Position numbers and translations under genes: made by a program. Below, one piece after another: positions 56,853-64,000 of a stretch of 64,000 nt of DNA. Below the pieces are notes generated by a model. It saw only the letters and a program-made list of their open reading frames with translations, ran no database searches and was not told where the DNA came from. Source of the DNA: Pseudodesulfovibrio senegalensis (GTDB lineage Bacteria; Desulfobacterota; Desulfovibrionia; Desulfovibrionales; Desulfovibrionaceae); assembly GCF_008830225.1 (NCBI RefSeq), contig NZ_WAIE01000003.1:295494-359493 (forward strand), given 5' to 3'. Positions within the stretch are counted from its first letter, which is position 1. Every line of letters starts with the position of its first letter.

Positions 56853-56904
56853 AGGCGGCGCGTCAATGTTCCCCGAGCCCGGGGCTTGACGTTGCCGCCT
56901 GTTT
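56853..56904 (+). terminator. Long hairpin terminator
   Basis: AGGCGGC-CGTCAA with TTGACG-GCCGCCT and an inner CCCCG/CGGGG form an interrupted stem of about 20 bp, followed by GTTT. Confidence 0.7.
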
Positions 56905-56956
56905 CGTGGGAATCGGCTCATGCTTTGATACACACTCTTAACAGGGGATTGCATTC

Positions 56957-57814
56957 ATGATTCTTCTTGACGGAAAGGAAACCGCAAAGCAGGTGCGCAC
57001 GGAATTGCGCACGGAAGTGGACGCTCTGGCCGGAAAATACGGACGCAAGCCCGGGTTGGCCGTGATTCTGGTTGGCGAAGACCCGGCATCGCAGGTTTAC
57101 GTGCGCAACAAGGAGCGAGCCTGCGAGGACTGCGGCATCGAATCCATACCGCATCGACTGACCAGCGCCTCGCAGATGGAGCTGGAAGGACTCATCAACG
57201 AACTGAACCGCGACGTGCGCGTGGACGGCATCCTCATGCAGTTGCCCCTGCCCGAGGGACTGGACAGCCAGAAATGCCTCGACCTCATCGATCCGGACAA
57301 GGACGTGGACGGCTTTCATCCGGTGAACGTGGGCAAGATGAGCCTCGGCCTGCCCGGCTTCCGGCCCTGCACGCCCGCCGGGGTCATCAATCTGCTCAAA
57401 CGGTACGATCTTGACCCGGCCTGCAAGAAAGCCGTTGTCATCGGCCGTTCCAACATCGTGGGCAAGCCGCTGGCCATGATGCTTTCCCAGTCCGGCCCCT
57501 GCGCCAACGCCACCGTGACCCTGTGCCATTCACGCACGGCCGACCTTGCCGCCGAGTGCCGCGAGGCCGATTTCATCTTTGCCGCCGTGGGGCTGCCCAA
57601 GTTCGTGACCGGCGACATGGTCAAGGAAGGCGCGGTCGTGGTGGACGTGGGCATCAACCGCACGGACGAGGGCCTCGTGGGTGACGTGGACTTTGACAGC
57701 GTCAAGGAAAAGGCCGCAGCCGTGACCCCGGTTCCCGGCGGTGTCGGCCCCATGACCATTGCCCAGCTCATGGTCAACACCGTGGAAGCGTTCAAACTGC
57801 ACGTGGGCGCTTAG
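56957..57814 (+). CDS. folD: Methylene-THF dehydrogenase / methenyl-THF cyclohydrolase
   Basis: The protein has 285 residues. The active-site Tyr and Lys are in [17 protein letters not shown], and the Rossmann loop is [29 protein letters not shown] and [12 protein letters not shown] are signature texts. It interconverts 5,10-methylene-, methenyl- and 10-formyl-THF for purine and one-carbon metabolism, consistent with purD-purE nearby. It ends with a strong terminator. Confidence 0.97.
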   Translation: MILLDGKETAKQVRTELRTEVDALAGKYGRKPGLAVILVGEDPASQVYVRNKERACEDCGIESIPHRLTSASQMELEGLINELNRDVRVDGILMQLPLPEGLDSQKCLDLIDPDKDVDGFHPVNVGKMSLGLPGFRPCTPAGVINLLKRYDLDPACKKAVVIGRSNIVGKPLAMMLSQSGPCANATVTLCHSRTADLAAECREADFIFAAVGLPKFVTGDMVKEGAVVVDVGINRTDEGLVGDVDFDSVKEKAAAVTPVPGGVGPMTIAQLMVNTVEAFKLHVGA

Positions 57815-57839
57815 TCCGCAGGAACATTTCAGCGAATGA

Positions 57840-57873
57840 GGCCCCCGGAACCTTCTGGTTCCGGGGGCCTTTT
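57840..57873 (+). terminator. Terminator after folD
   Basis: A 13-bp perfect stem GGCCCCCGGAACC (57840-57852) with 57857-57869 and loop TTCT is followed by TTTT. Confidence 0.93.
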
Positions 57874-57894
57874 CAATGTGGCCGGAAGGCCGTG

Positions 57895-58656
57895 TCATTC
57901 ATAGTTGGAAAGAATTGCGCGAATGGTGCCGTCCTTGCGGCAGGCTTCGATGCGCTTGTTGATGCGTTCGATTTTTTCTTCCCAGCCGGGGATGTTGTTG
58001 AACACGAAGCGCAGGTCAACCTTGCTGACGGGCTGGGCTGCAACATGAAAATCGTGGTGCTCAAATTCTTCCGTGCTCCGGATCGTCCATTTGGCGTTGA
58101 TGTCGTCAAGCATGGCAGCATCAATGCGCCTGTTCTTGACCATGCGCAAAAGTATATGGACGCTGTTGACGTCGTACCGGGTTGCCTTGCCTGTTGCGAA
58201 CAGGGGCTCCAAGGCCGGGTATTTGTAGCCCTTGATGCACCCGATGGTCTTGCCCGCAGCTGTCTCGGGCCCGTCATATTCCACAGGGGCTTCCACCGGG
58301 GAATACAGGACGGTCCGGATCGGAAGCACGGGAACGGAAAGCAGGAAATCATTGTCGGGGCTGAGCCATTCCGCAGCCTCCAGCCGCGTGTGCATCACGC
58401 CTTCGGTGGCATACAGGGCTTTGCGCGGAGCCGGGTCCGGCTTGATTTCCATGGTGAAATCCTGCGGCAGGATTGCGGCCAGAATGTCCGGGGCGGCTCC
58501 GGCCGGAACACCGTCCTCGATCATCTCGAACGGTTCCCATCCGCGTGCGAACAGTGCGAAGACAATGGCCTCGCCAGCACACGCGGAAGCGGGCGGCACT
58601 GTCAGCAGGAACAGTACGACAATGAGGTTTTGTATCTTTACGGCGTATCGGTGCAT
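57895..58656 (-). CDS. Periplasmic solute-binding protein, family 3
   Basis: The 253-residue protein has a signal peptide ([18 protein letters not shown]). The mature part follows the type II periplasmic fold seen with polar amino acids: [20 protein letters not shown], then [13 protein letters not shown] and [13 protein letters not shown]. The ligand is not known, and no permease or ATPase is adjacent, so it may be an orphan sensor or binding protein. The ribosome site is unclear. Confidence 0.8.
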   Translation of the reverse strand: MHRYAVKIQNLIVVLFLLTVPPASACAGEAIVFALFARGWEPFEMIEDGVPAGAAPDILAAILPQDFTMEIKPDPAPRKALYATEGVMHTRLEAAEWLSPDNDFLLSVPVLPIRTVLYSPVEAPVEYDGPETAAGKTIGCIKGYKYPALEPLFATGKATRYDVNSVHILLRMVKNRRIDAAMLDDINAKWTIRSTEEFEHHDFHVAAQPVSKVDLRFVFNNIPGWEEKIERINKRIEACRKDGTIRAILSNYE

Positions 58657-58710
58657 TTATTACGCATGCTAATGATTCCCATTGAAAGGGCAATTATAAC
58701 CGCTCATACG

Positions 58711-58740
58711 AAAGCCCCCGACCTTGGCTGGCCGGGGGCA
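58711..58740 (-). terminator. Terminator of the purD-purE operon
   Basis: On the minus strand GCCCCCG pairs with CGGGGGC over a 12-base loop and is followed by TTTCG. Confidence 0.75.
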
Positions 58741-58748
58741 ATATTGTC

Positions 58749-59231
58749 TCAGAGATTGGCAGCCGCTTTTTCCACGGCATCCTTGAATTTTTCGCGTGCA
58801 TCCCGTAGCCGTTCGGCCAGGTTCGCATCGTGCAGGGCAATGATCTGGGCGGCCAGCCATGCAGCGTTTTTCGCCCCCACCTTGTCCAGCGCCAGCGTGC
58901 CCACCGGAAAGCCCGGAGGCATTTGCACCGTGGCCAGCAGCGCGTCCATGCCGCCCAGCGGCGAAGCTGCCAGCGGCACGCCCAACACCGGGCGGATGCT
59001 TTTGGCAGCCACGGCTCCGGCCAGATGGGCGGCCAGTCCTGCCGCGCAGATGAACACCTGACACCCGTCGTTTTCATATTGTTCCACCAGCCGCGCCGTG
59101 CGTTCAGGGGTGCGGTGCGCGGAACTGACCGTGAAAACGTGGTCGATGCCCAGTTCCGCGAGCAGATCCGCACAGGGGCGCATCTTGTCCTCGTCCGAAA
59201 TGGAACCCATGAAAATCACTACCTGCGGCAT
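58749..59231 (-). CDS. purE: N5-carboxyaminoimidazole ribonucleotide mutase (or AIR carboxylase) PurE
   Basis: The protein has 160 residues. [10 protein letters not shown] is the phosphate-binding motif, SAHRTPERT holds the catalytic His, and [15 protein letters not shown] follows. Class I (bacterial mutase) needs PurK, which is not seen here; class II would use CO2 directly. The class cannot be fixed by eye. AAGGAGG precedes the start. It is 23 bases behind purD and ends at a terminator. Confidence 0.92.
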   Translation of the reverse strand: MPQVVIFMGSISDEDKMRPCADLLAELGIDHVFTVSSAHRTPERTARLVEQYENDGCQVFICAAGLAAHLAGAVAAKSIRPVLGVPLAASPLGGMDALLATVQMPPGFPVGTLALDKVGAKNAAWLAAQIIALHDANLAERLRDAREKFKDAVEKAAANL

Positions 59232-59254
59232 GGCCGCCTCCTTGTGCTGGCGTT

Positions 59255-60529
59255 TCAGGCCCGTTTCAGGCCCTTGTCACCGATATCCCGGCGATAATAG
59301 CTGTCGTCGAAATGTACCTTTTCCACGCCTCCATAGGCGCGGCTGATGGCGTCGGCGAGGTCGGTTCCCAGAGCCGTGACGCAGAGCACACGGCCGCCCG
59401 ACGTGACCACGCCGTCCTGTGCGGCTTTGGTCCCGGCCTGAAAAACCTTGACCCCGTCCAGGGCGTCGGCTGCGTCGAGCCCGGTAATGGGCATGCCCTT
59501 GGGGTAGTGGCCCGGGTAGCCTTTGGCGGCCATGACCACGCCGCACGCGCTCTCGGGGCGCACCTTCACGTCGATCTGGTCCAGCGTGCCGTTGATGCAG
59601 GCCATCATGATGTCCACGAGGTCTGTGTCGAGGCGCATGAGCAGGGGCTGGCATTCCGGGTCGCCGAAGCGGACGTTGTATTCCAGGACGCTGGGACCGT
59701 TTTTCGTATACATCAGGCCGGCGTAGAGCACGCCCTTGAAGGACTCGCCCTTGGCGGCCATGTGTTCGAGTATGGGTTTGATGACCAGTTCGGCGGTCTT
59801 TTCGTAATCCTCTTCGGGCAGGATCGGGGCCGGGCTGTACGCGCCCATGCCGCCCGTGTTGGGACCGGTGTCGCCTTCGCCCACGGCCTTGTGATCCTGG
59901 CTGGAGGGCAGCAGCGCATAGTTTTTGCCGTCGCAAAAGGCCAGGAACGAGGCTTCCTCTCCGGCAAGCGCCTCTTCCACCACAACGCGTTCACCGGCAG
60001 CGCCGAAGCGTTGTTTGACCATCATTTCCTCAAGGGTCGCAATGGCCTCTTCAACGGTGGCGGCCACCACCACGCCCTTGCCTGCGGCAAGGCCATCCGC
60101 CTTGATCACGATGGGCGCGCCCTTTTCCTGCACATAGGCCCGGGCTTCATCGAATTCGTCGAATACGCGGAAATCCGCGGTGGGGACTCCGGCCTCGTGC
60201 ATGACCGTCTTGGAGAACGCCTTGGAGCCTTCGAGGTTGGCCGGGTAGGCGCTCGGGCCGAAGCAGGGGATGCCTTCCTTTACCAGCGCATTGGAAAGAC
60301 CGAGCACCAGCGGCAGTTCCGGGCCGGCCACCACCAGATCCACAGCCTGTTCCTTGGCCAGTGCGATCAGCGCCGGAATGTCGTCGTCCTTGACGGGAAT
60401 GTTGGTGCCGACCTGCGCCGTGCCGCCGTTGCCGGGCGCGCACAGGATGGTCGAGACCTTCGGGCTTTGGGCCAGTTTCCAGCACAGTGCGTGCTCGCGG
60501 CCGCCCGAGCCGACAACCAGAATCTTCAT
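59255..60529 (-). CDS. purD: Phosphoribosylamine--glycine ligase
   Basis: The protein has 424 residues, standard. It opens with KILVVGSGGREHALCWKL, the ATP-grasp core has VIKADGLAAGKGVVVA and EYNVRFGDPE, and AGPELPLVLG is a family text. It makes GAR in the second purine step. AAGGGGG precedes the ATG. It is first of the two-gene operon with purE. Confidence 0.97.
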   Translation of the reverse strand: MKILVVGSGGREHALCWKLAQSPKVSTILCAPGNGGTAQVGTNIPVKDDDIPALIALAKEQAVDLVVAGPELPLVLGLSNALVKEGIPCFGPSAYPANLEGSKAFSKTVMHEAGVPTADFRVFDEFDEARAYVQEKGAPIVIKADGLAAGKGVVVAATVEEAIATLEEMMVKQRFGAAGERVVVEEALAGEEASFLAFCDGKNYALLPSSQDHKAVGEGDTGPNTGGMGAYSPAPILPEEDYEKTAELVIKPILEHMAAKGESFKGVLYAGLMYTKNGPSVLEYNVRFGDPECQPLLMRLDTDLVDIMMACINGTLDQIDVKVRPESACGVVMAAKGYPGHYPKGMPITGLDAADALDGVKVFQAGTKAAQDGVVTSGGRVLCVTALGTDLADAISRAYGGVEKVHFDDSYYRRDIGDKGLKRA

Positions 60530-60901
60530 CGTGAGTCCCCCTTGTTTTCGTTGTATGCTCTGTATGGGAAAACACGGGGATTTTCAAGAGTGGGGCCAGG
60601 AACTTCGGTCCCGAAGGGAATGGGGGAATGGGGAGCGGACCGCCGTTGTGGTGAGGGCGAATCATTACTGGCGGCGGCCCGCGATGCACGAGTGCTTTTA
60701 CCCCGGCGCTTAGGCGCGTTTGTCCCATTGGCAGGAGTATGTGTTGTATACGGCAAAGTCTTCACCGCCAAAACCTGAATACGCACTAAAATATTGCTAG
60801 GATGTTTAGTGAAAATGCTTCACCCAAATGTATGCTTTAATAGTTTGCGTACATGCTGTATACGGTGTGCATACCTTTGCTGCATTGGGGATTCCTTTTT
60901 T
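60530..60901. other. Divergent promoter region of purD and the PAS-LuxR gene
   Basis: No gene was found. An inverted repeat CACTAAA (60784-60790) with TTTAGTG (60805-60811) lies about 100 bases ahead of the PAS-LuxR start. GTATAC appears twice (about 60747 and 60858). These may be operator sites, but nothing identifies the protein that binds. Confidence 0.45.
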
Positions 60902-61777
60902 ATGGATACACGTTCGATTCCTGACGAAATGTCGTTTGACAGGTGCGACCTTTCCATTGCCGAGTTTTGCTTTTCGGTGATGGATGCGGTGCAGGCCCTT
61001 GTGGCCTATGTGGACCGCGCCTGTACCTACCGCTATGTGAACAAGGCGTATTCGCGCCTGTTCAACAAGCCGTTGCACGGCTGCCTTGGCGCGCACGTCT
61101 CCGAAGTGGTGGGGGATGCGGTTTTCGACGGCGAAGTGGGAGCCGAACTGCTGCGTTGCATCAGGAACGGGGAGCAGTGCTCCTTTGAGGGGTGGGCGTC
61201 CTTTCCCCGGGTGGGCGAGTATTATATGGATATCCGCTACTTTCCCCACATTGTGGAAGGCAAGGTCCTTGGCGCGGCCATCATTGCCCATGACATGACC
61301 GACAAAAAGGCCATGATCCGGGAGATGGTGATCCAGAATCGGGAACTGCAGCGCAATCTCGGCAAGCTCGAGGAAACCAACGCCCAGCTGCGTCAGCTTC
61401 TGGAGAACGTGACCGCCGACAGGGAGCGCACGGAGAGCAACGCGTTCTACCGTGTTTCCGAAAGCATCGCCCCGTACCTGCAGGCGCTCAAATGCCAGGA
61501 ACCATCGGAGCAGACAGCCAAGCTGGCGGACAACATCGAAACCGCCATCCTCAATTACAAGCCCCGTCTCGACCGCAAGCTCTACCGGCTCAATCCTGCG
61601 CTTTCCGCGCGGGAACGGCGTGTGGCCCATCTCATTGTTGAGGGCAAAACCTCGCAGGAGATCGCCGATATCGTGGAGAAGTCCGTGAAAACCGTGGAGT
61701 ATTACCGCTCGTCACTGCGCAAGAAATTGGGATTGTGCGGCCGCAGGGTCAGCCTGCGGACCTTTTTGGTCAGCTAG
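60902..61777 (+). CDS. PAS-domain LuxR-type transcriptional regulator
   Basis: The start at 60902 gives 291 residues; the frame upstream to 60794 is Cys-rich and lacks a ribosome site. A PAS domain (about 15-135, VQALVAYVDRACTYRYVN) is followed by a coiled coil (about 140-185) and a C-terminal LuxR HTH (LSARERRVAHLIVEGKTSQEIADIVEKSVKTVEYYRSSLRKKL, about 230-275). No receiver domain was seen, so the PAS is the sensor. The ligand is unknown. It is convergent with and overlaps the LysR gene by eight bases. Confidence 0.9.
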   Translation: MDTRSIPDEMSFDRCDLSIAEFCFSVMDAVQALVAYVDRACTYRYVNKAYSRLFNKPLHGCLGAHVSEVVGDAVFDGEVGAELLRCIRNGEQCSFEGWASFPRVGEYYMDIRYFPHIVEGKVLGAAIIAHDMTDKKAMIREMVIQNRELQRNLGKLEETNAQLRQLLENVTADRERTESNAFYRVSESIAPYLQALKCQEPSEQTAKLADNIETAILNYKPRLDRKLYRLNPALSARERRVAHLIVEGKTSQEIADIVEKSVKTVEYYRSSLRKKLGLCGRRVSLRTFLVS

Positions 61778-62678
61778 GCGTTTCGTCCTTTTTCGCCCAG
61801 ACGCGCAGGGCCGTACGGACGACCGCCTGCATCACGGGGTCGGATTCGCGGCGGCGCAGGTGCGCAAAGCACAGGTTCAGGCTGATGCCCTCCAATTCCC
61901 TGTAGCGCACCTCGTGCCCTTCATGGCCGGAACGGTTGGCGGCCGCTATTTCGTCCTCGCGCAAAAGCGCCATGCCTTTGCCCGAGGCCACCAGCACCTT
62001 GGTGACCTCGTCACCGTCCACTTCCGTGGTTTTGGCTATCTTGAGGCCGTTGGCGTCGAACAGGCGGTCCAGCAATGATTGGCACGGACAGTCCTTGGCC
62101 GTGTGGATCCACGGCACATGGGCCAGCCGTTCCATGGGCGCGCTGCCCACTTCCTCCTCCCAGCTTGCCGGGTATGCCCCGTAGAATTGCGTTTCCAGCA
62201 GGGGAATGGCCACGATGTCCCGGGTTCGCGGTTCGCCGAAAATGAACCCTCCGTCCAGCGTGCCGCTTTTGAGCTCTTCCTGTATGGCGCCGCTGGAACT
62301 CTGCACGAATTGCAGGTTCAGGCCCGGATGGACATCGGCCAGCGTTGTGATGAGCGGCACGACGCGCAGGAATTCCGCGTCCGTGTTCAGGCCCAGGCGC
62401 ACATCCCCCACCAGCTGTTTGCTCAACACCTGTGCCTCGCGTCTGAGGTCTTCGGCACCCTTGAGGATGTTTGCGGCGCGATCGCGCAGCCTGCGGCCGG
62501 TTTCGGTCAGGCGCATGCCCCGTGGGGTGCGCAGGAACAGGGGCACGCCCAGTTCCCTTTCCAGCGCCTTGATGTGCGAACTGACCGTGGGCTGGCTGGC
62601 GAAAAGCCGTTCCGCGGCCCGGGTCAGGTGGCCCTCTTCGGCCACGATCACGAAAGTGCGCAATTGGTAGAGTTCCAT
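61770..62678 (-). CDS. LysR-family transcriptional regulator
   Basis: The protein has 302 residues. An N-terminal winged helix (ELYQLRTFVIVAEEGHLTRAAERLFASQPTVSSHIKALE) precedes a periplasmic-binding-like effector domain starting VRLGLNTDAEFLRVVPLI. CPCQSLLDRLF in the effector domain holds two Cys, a possible redox pair. No obvious target gene is next to it. It overlaps the PAS-LuxR gene by eight bases at the convergent ends. Confidence 0.92.
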   Translation of the reverse strand: MELYQLRTFVIVAEEGHLTRAAERLFASQPTVSSHIKALERELGVPLFLRTPRGMRLTETGRRLRDRAANILKGAEDLRREAQVLSKQLVGDVRLGLNTDAEFLRVVPLITTLADVHPGLNLQFVQSSSGAIQEELKSGTLDGGFIFGEPRTRDIVAIPLLETQFYGAYPASWEEEVGSAPMERLAHVPWIHTAKDCPCQSLLDRLFDANGLKIAKTTEVDGDEVTKVLVASGKGMALLREDEIAAANRSGHEGHEVRYRELEGISLNLCFAHLRRRESDPVMQAVVRTALRVWAKKDETPS

Positions 62679-62951
62679 GCGGGCTTACTATGCGGAAAAT
62701 GCTTTTCTGGCAACAGAAACAGGGAGCGGGTCCTGTTGCGCCCGTGCCGGATGACGTGGTTTCTTGTCGGGTTTTTGTGTTGTTTTTCGGAAAAAATGCC
62801 TTGTTTTTCTGCGTGTCGACATAAAAATGAGGGCGATATTTGAAAATCCGAATGAGTGTATCAAACAAAACGATTGGATTCCGCTGCGAAAAGCTCCGTA
62901 CTAAAGGTATGCACGATTTCTGAAACGACGTGACGTTTTCGGAGGTATCAC

Positions 62952-63116
62952 ATGAGCAGCATGGATTTTGACACCCGATTGGCGATGTTTGCCATGGACG
63001 AACGGAATCCGGCCCCGCGCAAGGCCGTCAGGAACGCACGCGTTCGCACGACCCGCGCCTTCATTTCCGCTGCCGGACTGTTGCTGGCGTTTGCCATATC
63101 CGTGTCCGTTTTTTAG
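62952..63116 (+). CDS. Small membrane protein (54 aa)
   Basis: The 54-residue ORF has GGAGGT (62941-62946) five bases ahead of its ATG, is acidic then Arg-rich, and ends with one membrane helix, AAGLLLAFAISVSVF. It is too short for usual ORF lists but the ribosome site and composition support it. It is the last gene before a hairpin and the tandem repeat array. The function is unknown. Confidence 0.65.
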   Translation: MSSMDFDTRLAMFAMDERNPAPRKAVRNARVRTTRAFISAAGLLLAFAISVSVF

Positions 63117-63147
63117 AATCGTATAAATACGCGCCGAACTGACCTTC

Positions 63148-63208
63148 GGAGGGGAAGTCCCACACCGCTGCATGTGCACTCCTTGGTGTTGTGGGGTTTC
63201 CCCTCCTC
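63148..63208 (+). terminator. Long hairpin after the small membrane protein
   Basis: GGAGGGGAA-TCCCACA (63148-63164) pairs with TGTGGGGTTTCCCCTCC (63192-63208) with small bulges. It is followed by ATTT and then a run of 13 C (63214-63226). It may be a terminator or part of a structured RNA. Confidence 0.55.
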
Positions 63209-63243
63209 CATTTCCCCCCCCCCCCCGTTCGGGCGGGAAGGCG

Positions 63244-64000
63244 CACATGGCTGCGTTATTGCAAAAATAGCGGAATCTCGCGTACAGGGTGTACGCGTCG
63301 ATCCCGCCATTTTTTTATGCCTTGCCCTGCACACCTTCCCGCCCGAACGGGTAAGTTTGAGAATTGGCGAGTTTTTGGAAGTGAATGTGTTTTTTTGCCC
63401 GACCATGCAGCTTGATTGGGGTTGGTGATGCGTCGGGCGGGGCCACGAATTATTGGCGAGGAATTGCGCCTTGCCCGGATACGATGCACATGGCTGCGTT
63501 ATTGCAAAAATAGCGGAATCTCGCGTACAGGGTGTACGCGTCGATCCCGCCATTTTTTTATGCCTTGCCCTGCACACCTTCCCGCCCGAACGGGTAAGTT
63601 TGAGAATTGGCGAGTTTTTGGAAGTGAATGTGTTTTTTTGCCCGACCATGCAGCTTGATTGGGGTTGGTGATGCGTCGGGCGCGGGCCACGAATTATTGG
63701 CGAGGAATTGCGCCTTGCCCGGATACGATGCACATGGCTGCGTTATTGCAAAAATAGCGGAATCTCGCGTACAGGGTGTACGCGTCGATCCCGCCATTTT
63801 TTTATGCCTTGCCCTGCACACCTTCCCGCCCGAACGGGTAAGCTTGAGAATTGGCGAGTTTTTGGAAGTGAATGTGTTTTTTTGCCCGACCATGCAGCTT
63901 GATTGGGGTTGGTGATGCGTCGAGCGCGGGCCACGAATTATTGGCGAGGAATTGCGCCTTGCCCGGATACGATGCACATGGCTGCGTTATTGCAAAAATA
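63244..64000. repeat. Tandem array of 243/244-bp units carrying the family-1 palindrome (runs off the window)
   Basis: Units start CACATGGCTGCGTTATTGCA at 63244, 63487, 63731 and 63975, so periods are 243, 244 and 244. Units differ by only a few bases. Each contains the core CGCGTA-N7-TACGCG (63279-63297 in the first) and TTGCCCTGCACACC. The fourth unit is cut by the window end. ORFs read in any frame repeat themselves, and are not credible genes. Confidence 0.95.

Noticed and set aside
63113..63733. 206-codon and other ORFs in the tandem array
   Set aside because: They repeat the same peptide unit because the DNA repeats. They lack ribosome sites and are explained by the array.
63244..64000. 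Tandem array as a possible CRISPR
   Set aside because: Units are 243/244 bases, nearly identical throughout, without short repeats alternating with unique spacers, and no cas gene is near.

Overview
The window looks like a chromosomal segment of a sulfate-reducing bacterium of the Desulfovibrionaceae (Desulfovibrio or Pseudodesulfovibrio type). This rests on gene content: rex directly behind atpBE, a split ATP synthase with paired b and b' subunits, an archaeal-type aromatic precursor synthase, a UbiA-type prenyltransferase of the futalosine menaquinone kind, multihaem cytochromes fused to quinone-oxidase-like membrane domains, and an NlpC/P60 enzyme with bacterial SH3 domains. Most genes are GC-rich with strong Shine-Dalgarno sequences. 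One gene (13.7-15.4 kb) is conspicuously AT-rich. No rRNA, tRNA, CRISPR array or recognisable transposase was seen. All family assignments come from reading motifs, not from database searches.

Layout. 0-8 kb: end of atpB, atpE, rex with its own operator, a PhoB-type regulator, a hybrid kinase/receiver pair, a radical SAM protein and an EAL-HDOD protein. 8-15.8 kb: accessory region with an aldolase-type synthase, an S24 repressor divergent from a DUF5675 gene across a clear operator-promoter, a lipoprotein, an NlpC/P60 lipoprotein, and an AT-rich KAP-like P-loop NTPase flanked by two halves of a repeat that occurs without the gene at 36.9-37.3 kb. 15.9-23.2 kb: MGMT, a YhcC-type radical SAM protein, and the rod-shape operon mreBCD-mrdA-rodA-bactofilin. 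23.3-29.2 kb: atpF'-atpF-atpH-atpA-atpG-atpD-atpC with a candidate Rex site upstream.

29.7-36.8 kb: glmU, zapB-like, zapA, 6S RNA, rny, cheR, ymdB and tyrS. 37.5-44.8 kb: PHP-glycosyltransferase fusion translationally coupled to a DksA-like gene, metX-metW-thpR-membrane protein, an unknown protein and uspA. 45-49 kb: hisC-cmk-mqnP-like-mscS. 49.5-53.1 kb: a two-gene operon for a quinone-oxidase-like complex with eight c-type haem sites. 53.2-60.5 kb: coaX, eno, folD, purD-purE and secreted proteins. 60.9-63.1 kb: PAS-LuxR and LysR regulators and a 54-residue membrane protein, followed by a 243/244-bp tandem array running off the window.

Themes: energy conservation (ATP synthase under probable Rex control and a haem-rich membrane complex), cell-wall elongation and division, and a family of dispersed palindromic repeats sharing the core CGCGTA-N7/8-TACGCG at four loci. 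The most unusual structure is the KAP-like NTPase cassette with its empty counterpart about 23 kb away.
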